The position numbers and the translations under genes are program-made. 63,281 nucleotides of DNA from Gemmatimonadota bacterium (GTDB lineage: Bacteria > Latescibacterota > UBA2968 > UBA8231), in assembly GCA_018672475.1 (NCBI GenBank), contig JABHFS010000164.1, positions 1-63,281 on the forward strand. The letters are read 5' to 3'. This document shows, piece after piece, positions 42,746 to 49,691 of this stretch (position 1 is its first letter; each line of letters opens with the position of its first letter). The notes beneath the pieces were generated by a model. That model made no database searches and was not told the DNA's origin. It was given only the letters and a program-made list of their open reading frames with translations.

Positions 42746-43384
42746 ATAGCTACAGCACTAGTAAAACCCGTAGTCGTCGGTATCACCGGCGGATCGTCGG
42801 CGGGCAAGACCACTTTTGCCGCCGCGCTGGTCGCGGCGCTCGCCCCGCAGCAACCGGTCGTATTAAACCAAGACCGCTATTTCCGCGACTGGGAAGAATT
42901 ACCCGCAGCCGAACGCGAGGCCGCACGCACCACGAATCACCCGCGAGCGGTGCGCTGGCCGGAGCTGATAGGTCAGGTGGAACGCCTCTCCGCGCGCCAG
43001 GCCATAGAAGAGCCGGTCGCCGGCACACCGTCGGCACGCCGTGGCGAAGGGCCACAGCATATCGAGCCGGCCGATATAGTACTTGTCGAAGGACATTTAA
43101 TCTTCGGCAACAAAGACCTACGCACATTGTTAGACCTCAAGATCTATCTCGACGTAGACACACACGAGCGCGTCCTGCGACGCATGCTGCGGGACACTCA
43201 AAACGGCACCGACTTGGAAACGGTTGTCGCCTGGTACCGCCGGGACGTATCGCCCAATTTTCCGCAGCACACAGAACCGACCCGGCAATATGCCGACCTT
43301 GTCGTGCCCTACGACCAGCACAATGAAAAAGCCATTAAAATAATAACGGCAGGTATTAAAGCCCTTTTGGCTGAACGAAACTAA
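42746..43384 (+). CDS. Uridine kinase/phosphoribulokinase-family P-loop kinase with unusual start
   Basis: The conserved protein begins immediately before VVVGITGGSSAGKTTFA, a P-loop at about residues 12-23. The only in-frame ATG (42572) is 174 bp upstream, inside the PhyH gene, and would add a low-complexity tail. There is no ATG, GTG or TTG where the family starts. An ATA at 42746 lies about 9 bp after AAGGGAG (42731-42737) and would give MATALVKP, so an AUA start coupled to PhyH translation is the simplest reading. The 212-aa product has NQDRYFRDW (phosphate acceptor region), VLVEGHLIFGN and YLDVDTHERVLRRMLRD, as in uridine kinases. Substrate not certain. Confidence 0.8.
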   Translation: MATALVKPVVVGITGGSSAGKTTFAAALVAALAPQQPVVLNQDRYFRDWEELPAAEREAARTTNHPRAVRWPELIGQVERLSARQAIEEPVAGTPSARRGEGPQHIEPADIVLVEGHLIFGNKDLRTLLDLKIYLDVDTHERVLRRMLRDTQNGTDLETVVAWYRRDVSPNFPQHTEPTRQYADLVVPYDQHNEKAIKIITAGIKALLAERN

Positions 43385-43454
43385 TCTCCCAGGCCGCTTG
43401 CGGAGTATATGCGCCGCAACGAATTTTCCCATCGCATGCCAACGGAAAGCCACC

Positions 43455-44900
43455 ATGAGCAAACCCAATATCCTCTTCCTAATGCCCGACCAACTGCGCC
43501 CCGATTTTCTCTCGTGTTATGGCGCGGACTTTATCAACACCCCCCACATCGACAGCCTCGCCGGCGAAGGCACGCTCTATCGCAACGCCTATTCGACCTC
43601 ACCAGTCTGCGTCACCGCCCGCCACAATATCCTCACCGGCCTCAATAGCATCAGGGCTGGGGTGCTCAACAACTTCCAGTTCATCCGCCCCGACTACGCC
43701 GCCTGCGGCATTCGCACCTGGCCCGAATTGCTCGGCGAAAACGGCTATCATACCGCCGGCATCGGCAAGATGCACTTCTACCCCTGGGACGCGATGATGG
43801 GCTATGACGAGCGGGTGATCTGCGAAGACAAACGCTGGCTGCATATCCAAGACGACTACGCCGATTTTCTCGCACAAAAGGGCCTGCGTAAATTACACGG
43901 CAACGAGCACGAAGGTTACCTGGAAAACCGCGGCGCCTTTGTACACCAGCACCCCTTCGACTGCTCCTGGGATTATTTTGTCGGCGACGCAGCCACCCGC
44001 TTTATCCGCGACTACGATCGCGAGCAGCCCTTTGCCGCGATGGTCGGCTTCCCCGGCCCGCACTGCCCCTACGACCCCTCGCCCGAATTCGCCGATCGCT
44101 ATGACCCCGCCGACATGCCGCCAGCTATCCCGGAGGTCGAGGGCGAGCACCCCAAGATGCGCGAAGGCAATATCAATGGCAACAAATTACCTTGGAACGG
44201 CGTCGACTACAGCGAGTTCACTCAAGCACACAAGGCCAAAATTCGCGCCCATTACTGCGGCCTGGTCGCGCAAATCGACCACATGGTCGGCGAAATATTG
44301 CAAGCCCTGCGCGCTACCGGCCAGCTCGACAACACCATCATCCTCTTCGCTTCCGACCACGGCGATTACCTCGGAGACCACAACCTCATCGGCAAGGGCA
44401 GCTTCTTCGAGGCCTCCTGCCACGTACCGCTCATCGCCCGCGTCCCCGGCCAGCCGGGCGGCCGCGAAAACAGCGATCTCGTTGCCTTGGCCGACGTCAC
44501 GCCGAGCATGATGCAGTTCGCCGGTTGTGAGACGCCCGACTATGTCGACTTTCAGCCCTTACCGAGCTTAGGCCTGAAAGAGTGCGCGCCACGCGAATAC
44601 CTATACGGTATGATGGCCGGTGGATGGATGGCCTACGACGGCCGTTACAAACTCTGTAAATACTCGACCGACGAGCACATGCTTTTCGATTTGCAGGAAG
44701 ATCCAACAGAAATAAATAACCTGATCCGCGATGAAAGCCACCGCGCAATCTACGAACGCCTCGACAGCGCGCTAACGCGCGAGATCATGCGCTCGGTGCT
44801 CGCCTCGCGCCACGATCAACTCGTCTACGCGCGCGACCTATCGGGCGACGAAGCGTTCGGTCAGCCGGGCTGGCAACGGACCTATCCGCAACCGTTCTAA
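43455..44900 (+). CDS. Sulfatase (arylsulfatase family, type I)
   Basis: The start is taken at the ATG giving MSKPNILFLMPDQLRPDF, the usual sulfatase N-terminus with the first metal-binding Asp; an earlier ATG adds 19 unlike residues. The 481-aa enzyme hydrolyses sulfate esters with a formylglycine made from C52 in SPVCVTARHNILTG. The modified motif here is C-V-T-A-R, with Thr in the position usually held by Pro or Ala, although R56 is kept. FASDHGDYLGDH (second metal-binding Asp and His) is intact. There is no signal peptide, so it is probably cytoplasmic. It is followed 54 bp later by a NIPSNAP gene. Confidence 0.9.
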   Translation: MSKPNILFLMPDQLRPDFLSCYGADFINTPHIDSLAGEGTLYRNAYSTSPVCVTARHNILTGLNSIRAGVLNNFQFIRPDYAACGIRTWPELLGENGYHTAGIGKMHFYPWDAMMGYDERVICEDKRWLHIQDDYADFLAQKGLRKLHGNEHEGYLENRGAFVHQHPFDCSWDYFVGDAATRFIRDYDREQPFAAMVGFPGPHCPYDPSPEFADRYDPADMPPAIPEVEGEHPKMREGNINGNKLPWNGVDYSEFTQAHKAKIRAHYCGLVAQIDHMVGEILQALRATGQLDNTIILFASDHGDYLGDHNLIGKGSFFEASCHVPLIARVPGQPGGRENSDLVALADVTPSMMQFAGCETPDYVDFQPLPSLGLKECAPREYLYGMMAGGWMAYDGRYKLCKYSTDEHMLFDLQEDPTEINNLIRDESHRAIYERLDSALTREIMRSVLASRHDQLVYARDLSGDEAFGQPGWQRTYPQPF

Positions 44901-44954
44901 ACCCGATAGGCAAAAAATTGATCCACTACCAACCACCGACAAAGGAACCACACC

Positions 44955-45281
44955 ATGCAATATGAAATGCGCACCTACCTCGTGCCCGAAGGCCGGATGG
45001 ACGACATCCTCGCCCGCTTCCGCGACGTCACGATGGGCCTGTTCAAAAAATACGATATGGAATGCCTCGGTTTTTGGACGATCACTAAGCCGGAAGAAGA
45101 CTACGCCTTGGTTTACCTGATGCGCTACGAGAGCGCCGAAGCGCAGGCAAAAGCCTGGGACGCCTTCCGCGCCGACCCCGAATGGCTCGCGACCCGCGAG
45201 CGCACCGAAGCCAACGGCCCAATCGTCGAGGAGGTCATCTCCAAAGACATGCAGCCGGTCGACTTTTCGCCGATGCAATAA
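44955..45281 (+). CDS. NIPSNAP-family protein
   Basis: This 108-aa protein has the ferredoxin-like dimeric barrel of NIPSNAP proteins: MQYEMRTYLVPEGRMDDIL at the start, then GFWTITKPEEDYALVYLMRY and a WDAFRADPEWLATRE helix. NIPSNAP domains occur next to catabolic genes in many bacteria and have no settled enzymatic role. AAAGGA precedes the ATG. It is last in the operon and is followed by a strong terminator. Confidence 0.88.
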   Translation: MQYEMRTYLVPEGRMDDILARFRDVTMGLFKKYDMECLGFWTITKPEEDYALVYLMRYESAEAQAKAWDAFRADPEWLATRERTEANGPIVEEVISKDMQPVDFSPMQ

Positions 45282-45304
45282 ACAGGCCCACCCCCAGATA
45301 TAAG

Positions 45305-45346
45305 ACAAAAGCTCCCGAAGGCATTATAGCCTTTGGGAGCTTTTGT
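45305..45346. terminator. Bidirectional rho-independent terminator between convergent genes
   Basis: ACAAAAGCTCCCGAAGGC (45305-45322) pairs with GCCTTTGGGAGCTTTTGT (45329-45346) around an ATTATA loop, giving about 17 pairs with A and T runs at the two ends. It serves the NIPSNAP operon on the plus strand and the esterase gene on the minus strand. Confidence 0.92.
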
Positions 45347-45374
45347 ACAAAACAGCCACTCTAGTCTCGCAAAC

Positions 45375-46766
45375 TCAGCAATCGCAAGCGATATCTACTC
45401 CCGCAAAACCCAACATCGGCAAAAAGCGCTCCATATCCGCCGGCGCCGTCGCCGGCGCCATGCCATAAGCACCGTGCACTGTGGCTTTGCCTTGCAACCC
45501 CCGCCCCAGAACCAATTCGACGCGATTATCCTGCGGGTAAATCACTTCCGTCACCGGCACTTGCCCCCCTTCGTCCTCAATGCGAAAAGCATTCGCCTGC
45601 ACATCGATCGAATCCATCCGGCTCTCGACATTCACAAATTCCAACTCCACGCGCCCATTCTTGCTCCGCACCGCCACTAAGTCCGGCGCCTTCCAAGCGA
45701 TGCCCCGCCCGTAGACCATGCCCAACGCCGCCCGCGCCAAGCGCTCGCCCAAGAGCATATTGCCCGCCGGGCTAATGTGGATCAGATCCGACAGCGGCAA
45801 ATCCAAGGTCGGCACCACCGCTACCACAGGCACCTGCTTGGGCACTTGCCGCTGCGCTTCGCGTACCTGGCTCCAATAGCGATCGGCCTCCGCGTCATCT
45901 TCTGGTCGGAATACCCGATTCAATTGCACCGTCAACACCGGCAGTTTTGTATCCTTCAACGCCTCTCGCCAAGCGCCGACCGCCTGCGCAAATCGCTCGG
46001 CATAACTCGTCGCATCCGCATCCGTGCCCGCGTCACTCTCCCCTTGATACCACAGTATCCCCCGCACCTTGCCGCCAACCTTTTCCACACACCGCACCAT
46101 ATTCTCAAACAGATCCGAATCCTCCGGCTCTCCCGGATTCCACCTTCTCAGCGGCGACCCACCCAACGAAGTCTGCACCAACCCCACTGGATAACCCAAG
46201 TCCCGTTTCAACAAACGCCCGAACTGTAAATACGGCGAGTGCCCCGGGTTCGCCGCCTCGCGATTGACCGCGTGTTGGGTATCCGTCGACTCGTTCATCG
46301 GATGCGTCGCCAGCGCCCATCGCTCACTATTGCGAAACAGATGCACGCCCAACTCCGCCGGGTCCTCATACGGCCCGCGCCCATAACCGGCTGAATTACT
46401 TTGCCCCGCAATAACCCACAAGTCCCCCACCCCCAAAAAATGCCGCATATCCCCCCGCGGCGACCACTCCCCCGCCGGAATTTCCGCTACCCGCAACCGC
46501 GTCTCCAGCCGATACAACCCGCCCGCCGGAATATTCTCCAACACCGCCCCCCACGTCCCGTCATCTTTTGTATTCGCAACGTGCCAATCCAATCCACTTG
46601 TTACCGCCACCCCCGTATCCTCCCAAACCAACCGCACCTCTACTTTCCCCTCACTATCAAACTTCCACCGCCCCCCCAACTCCATCCTCCCCACCCCATT
46701 CATCTGCTGCACAATCTGCCAATCCTCCGGCCCTTCCTCAATCATTGCCCCAATCTGCTCTACCAT
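45375..46766 (-). CDS. SGNH-type carbohydrate esterase (sialate O-acetylesterase-like)
   Basis: This 463-aa protein has an N-terminal beta-sandwich (residues about 20-115), then an SGNH hydrolase domain of the SASA family. The nucleophile Ser123 is in AGQSNSAG, ILWYQGESDAG carries the block III residues, and the Asp/His pair is in SDLIHISPAGN at about 330-343. A C-terminal beta domain follows. Such enzymes remove acetyl groups from sugars. No signal peptide is visible. Its coding strand is rich in G and A, unlike most neighbours. It does not share a promoter region with the NIPSNAP operon, because the two converge. Confidence 0.82.
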   Translation of the reverse strand: MVEQIGAMIEEGPEDWQIVQQMNGVGRMELGGRWKFDSEGKVEVRLVWEDTGVAVTSGLDWHVANTKDDGTWGAVLENIPAGGLYRLETRLRVAEIPAGEWSPRGDMRHFLGVGDLWVIAGQSNSAGYGRGPYEDPAELGVHLFRNSERWALATHPMNESTDTQHAVNREAANPGHSPYLQFGRLLKRDLGYPVGLVQTSLGGSPLRRWNPGEPEDSDLFENMVRCVEKVGGKVRGILWYQGESDAGTDADATSYAERFAQAVGAWREALKDTKLPVLTVQLNRVFRPEDDAEADRYWSQVREAQRQVPKQVPVVAVVPTLDLPLSDLIHISPAGNMLLGERLARAALGMVYGRGIAWKAPDLVAVRSKNGRVELEFVNVESRMDSIDVQANAFRIEDEGGQVPVTEVIYPQDNRVELVLGRGLQGKATVHGAYGMAPATAPADMERFLPMLGFAGVDIACDC

Positions 46767-46941
46767 TACTATCTCCCATAACAGGTCTTTAGTGTTCTAC
46801 ACCAAACCTAATCCGGACCGCCGACACCTAACTTGCCCAAAATTACTACTAATCACCTCCCCATTTTATATTGCCTCCACCACACTCAAGTTCACAGGAA
46901 CCACGCATGTCCTTAGATCGGCAAAGTAGCCCTAATCAACA
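46767..46941. other. Short intergenic stretch between the lipoprotein and esterase genes
   Basis: No gene, promoter or terminator could be supported here. The plus strand is pyrimidine-rich, like the adjoining coding regions. Confidence 0.4.
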
Positions 46942-47448
46942 TTACCTGCTAGCATACCACTGCCTTTTGAGCATCGGAGAAATTAGACCTACATCTGGCC
47001 ACCGCACCCTAGCCCCCAACCGCATCAGCGACAATAGCTCAATATCGCGCGGATCCCCCAACCGCACACGAAACTCTCCCTCGATTTTTTTCACCTCACC
47101 CGCAGCCAACACCACCGGTTGCCCAAAGGGAATAAACGCGTCGAGCAAAAATTCCTCGCGATCAAAAAAACGCAAATCATACCGCACCCAAACCTCCTGC
47201 GTACCCACATTGCGAAACACCGCCTGATACGCCCCATCAAAATCTCCCGAACCTTCCAGCCCCGACCCCGGCAAGGGCAAAAAGGGCTGCCAGATCAAAC
47301 TATCGATCTGCACACTACTCTCCAAGCCTTCATCTACCTCGATAAATTCCACCTCACTGCGCAACGCCTCCCGGTCGCTGCCCACCCGATCCCGCCCAGC
47401 GAAACAACCAACCCATAACACCATCAACAATCCAATCCCAATTTTCAT
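46942..47448 (-). CDS. Lipoprotein of unknown function
   Basis: This 168-aa protein has a short signal with lipobox VGC (Cys15), so it should be a lipoprotein. The mature part is beta-rich: AYQAVFRNVGTQEVWVRYDL then RFFDREEFLLDAF and VVLAAGEVKKIEGEF. That is the pattern of FxLYD or DUF1425-like Ig folds that present a hydrophobic tip, but the match is not firm. It lies upstream of the esterase gene on the same strand (175-bp gap) and shares its purine-rich coding strand. Confidence 0.6.
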   Translation of the reverse strand: MKIGIGLLMVLWVGCFAGRDRVGSDREALRSEVEFIEVDEGLESSVQIDSLIWQPFLPLPGSGLEGSGDFDGAYQAVFRNVGTQEVWVRYDLRFFDREEFLLDAFIPFGQPVVLAAGEVKKIEGEFRVRLGDPRDIELLSLMRLGARVRWPDVGLISPMLKRQWYASR

Positions 47449-47554
47449 AGAACTATCTGATCTCCAATAAACAGGCCATTTCCCCCAACTATCTTATCGC
47501 TTAACACCATTATTATAGAAACCCTTCGGCGAAAAATACACCATAGTTGCCGAA

Positions 47555-47641
47555 GTCCGGAAAGGGATGCACCGAGAGCGGATTGTAGTCCGCTCAAAGG
47601 ATCGCGGGCGAGAATGAACGAGGGTGCATCCTTTTCCGGAC
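47555..47641 (+). repeat. Copy C of the GGCGAGAATGARCG leader element with enclosing stem
   Basis: GTCCGGAAAGGGATGCACC (47555-47573) pairs with GGTGCATCCTTTTCCGGAC (47623-47641) over 19 bp with one G-U pair. Inside, GAGCGGA-TTGTAG-TCCGCTC (47576-47595) is a perfect 7-bp hairpin, followed by the conserved core GGGCGAGAATGAACGAGGG (47606-47624). The stem sequence differs from copy B while pairing is kept, which is covariation between paralogous copies. It ends 55 nt before the methyltransferase start at 47696. Confidence 0.8.
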
Positions 47642-47695
47642 CGTCTACTCCCCAATTTGCGTCCGTTCACCCCGCATCCGATCTTTACAAGCACT

Positions 47696-48394
47696 ATGCA
47701 AAACTCCGGCATAATCCAGGATCAAATCGACTACTACCGCGCCCGTGCCGGCGAATACGACGAGTGGTTCTACCGCCAAGGCCGTTTCGACCACGGCGAA
47801 GAACTGAACAAACGCTGGTTCGACCAGGTAACCGACGTCGTGCGCGCCCTCGACGTCTTCGCTCCCACCGGCGACGTGCTCGAATTCGCCTGCGGCACTG
47901 GCCTGTGGACCGAACGCCTGGTGCAACACGCGACCAGCCTTACCGCCGTTGACGCCGCCCCGGAAGTGCTGGTGATCAACCAAGAGCGCGTCGCCAACGA
48001 GTGTGTCCGCTACCTACAGAGCGATATCTTCGCCTGGCAGCCGGACCAGCTTTATGACGTCGTCTACTTCAGCTTCTGGCTCTCGCACGTACCGCCCGAG
48101 CGCTTCGCCGATTTCTGGGACTTAGTTCGCCATTGTCTCAAACCCGGCGGTCGCGTCTTCTTCGTCGACTCGCTCTACGAGCCGACCACCACGGCCCACA
48201 ACCACACCCTGCTCGGCAAGGACTCTACCGTCCAGGATCGTAAACTCAACGACGGCAGTACCTACCGCATCGTCAAGGTCTACCACGAACCCCAATCGCT
48301 ATCAGCACAATTGGCCGAGCTAGGTTGGCAACCGACGATCGAGCGTACCGCCAACTACTTTCTCTACGGCAGCGCCCAACGCGCCGAAAGCTAA
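47696..48394 (+). CDS. Class I SAM-dependent methyltransferase
   Basis: The start is taken at the ATG giving [20 protein letters not shown]; an upstream in-frame ATG at 47624 lies inside leader element C and is rejected. The 232-aa protein has AdoMet motif [16 protein letters not shown] at about residues 61-75, the acidic residue after strand 2 (AVDAAPEVL), a [13 protein letters not shown] strand 4 and the [13 protein letters not shown] post-motif. Type-11/25 methyltransferases of this form act on small molecules or lipids. It is first in an operon with a DoxX/DUF417-like protein, a PhyH oxygenase and a TonB receptor, 5 bp from the next gene. Confidence 0.85.
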   Translation: MQNSGIIQDQIDYYRARAGEYDEWFYRQGRFDHGEELNKRWFDQVTDVVRALDVFAPTGDVLEFACGTGLWTERLVQHATSLTAVDAAPEVLVINQERVANECVRYLQSDIFAWQPDQLYDVVYFSFWLSHVPPERFADFWDLVRHCLKPGGRVFFVDSLYEPTTTAHNHTLLGKDSTVQDRKLNDGSTYRIVKVYHEPQSLSAQLAELGWQPTIERTANYFLYGSAQRAES

Positions 48395-48399
48395 AACTG

Positions 48400-48852
48400 A
48401 TGTACATGTTCCTCGACGAGATGGACCGCCGTATCGCGGGTTGGATGGAGCGCTACGGACATCTATTACTGCGCTACTCGCTGGGTATCGTCTTTATCTG
48501 GTTCGGCGGCCTCAAACCCTTCGGTCTCAGCCCAGTCCAGGAACTAGTCAGCCGTACCGTGTTCTGGTTTCCGCCCGAGATATTCGTGCCGATGCTCGGC
48601 TGGTGGGAAGTCGCCATCGGCGTCGGCCTACTCTTTCGCCCGCTCTTGCGCATAGCGCTTTCCCTGCTCTTTCTGCAACTCCCCGGCACCGCGTTACCCC
48701 TGGTGCTGCTGCCCGAAATCTGCTTTACCGACTCCCCCTTCGCGCTAAGCCTCGAAGGCCAGTATATCATCAAAAACCTCATTCTTATTAGCGCCGCGCT
48801 GGTCATCGGTGGCACCGTGCGCCACCACCCAACCAAGGAACGCTTCCTCTAA
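48400..48852 (+). CDS. DoxX/DUF417-like four-helix membrane protein
   Basis: The start is taken at the ATG giving [20 protein letters not shown], 5 bp after the methyltransferase stop. The 150-aa product has four membrane helices: [20 protein letters not shown], then [35 protein letters not shown] and [16 protein letters not shown]. This is the DoxX/DUF417 (YkgB) pattern. The biochemical role of these proteins is not established; DoxX of Acidianus is a quinone oxidoreductase subunit. Its stop shares a base with the next ATG. Confidence 0.7.
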   Translation: MYMFLDEMDRRIAGWMERYGHLLLRYSLGIVFIWFGGLKPFGLSPVQELVSRTVFWFPPEIFVPMLGWWEVAIGVGLLFRPLLRIALSLLFLQLPGTALPLVLLPEICFTDSPFALSLEGQYIIKNLILISAALVIGGTVRHHPTKERFL

Positions 48853-49691
48853 TGACAAACGAACGACTCGCCCAATACCGCCGCGACGGCTATACTGTTT
48901 TCAAAGGTGCCTACGACGCAACGACGATGCAGGCATGGTGCAGAGAACAGGATCGCCTAGAAAGTGTCTCTACTGGTCCCTATGCGCAAAAAACCAGCTT
49001 CTGGTTCGGCAATATGCTCGAACGCGCGCCACATCTTATGTGGCAGGCGGTGGCCAACCCGCAGGTGCTCGATTTCGCCGAACAGGTCGTTGGCCCTTTT
49101 ATTCAGCTCGACAACCTCACCCTGGCCGCCTTTCCTGCAAAGGCCAAAGACGACCCGACCGCCCAACAATGCGGCTGGCACCGCGACCGCTGGGCGCATA
49201 TGCCCAGCGGCCAATACGACCGGCCGCTGTCGATGAACGCGATCTGCTATTTGCAGGATTTGACCGTCGAGAGCGGCCCGTTACGCGTGATCACCGGCTC
49301 GCATATCACGCCGGTCACGATGGACGAAAAACAGCGCGGCGAACCCCACCCTGATGAGGAACTGCTCTATCTGGAGGCCGGCGATCTGGTCTTGACGCAC
49401 AATGGCCTACTGCACTCGGGCACGCCCAATACCTCCGGCAAGAAACGCTACTTCTTCAGCGTCTACTACAATATCTCCTGGCTCAAGTGCACCGACACCT
49501 TCGACGGCCCCAACTGCCGCCAGCTCATCGCCTGGGCCCGCTCGCGCAACGACCACCGCGCCCTGCGTCTGCTCGGCCAGGACGACCATCTGCAGGCCCG
49601 CGGCAATAGCGGCTTCCAGGAACCGGACGAAGGGCGCTGGGCGGAATGGAGCGCGGCCGACCGCGACGCGATAACAGAACTGGACGCATGA
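48852..49691 (+). CDS. Phytanoyl-CoA dioxygenase (PhyH)-like oxygenase
   Basis: This 279-aa enzyme has iron ligands H110-x-D112 (GWHRDRWAHMP) and H188 (NGLLHSGTPN), with the 2-oxoglutarate Arg eleven residues on (GKKRYFFSVYY). CYLQDLTVESGPLRVITGSH is the standard PhyH strand pair. It overlaps both neighbours by 1-4 bp, so it is translationally coupled to the membrane protein before it and the TonB receptor after it. This suggests the substrate or product is something the receptor imports; that is inference from arrangement. Confidence 0.9.
   Translation: MTNERLAQYRRDGYTVFKGAYDATTMQAWCREQDRLESVSTGPYAQKTSFWFGNMLERAPHLMWQAVANPQVLDFAEQVVGPFIQLDNLTLAAFPAKAKDDPTAQQCGWHRDRWAHMPSGQYDRPLSMNAICYLQDLTVESGPLRVITGSHITPVTMDEKQRGEPHPDEELLYLEAGDLVLTHNGLLHSGTPNTSGKKRYFFSVYYNISWLKCTDTFDGPNCRQLIAWARSRNDHRALRLLGQDDHLQARGNSGFQEPDEGRWAEWSAADRDAITELDA

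Noticed and set aside
47624..47695. N-terminal extension of the methyltransferase from the ATG at 47624
   Set aside because: It lies in the 3' arm of leader element C and encodes a proline-rich stretch unlike methyltransferase N-termini.
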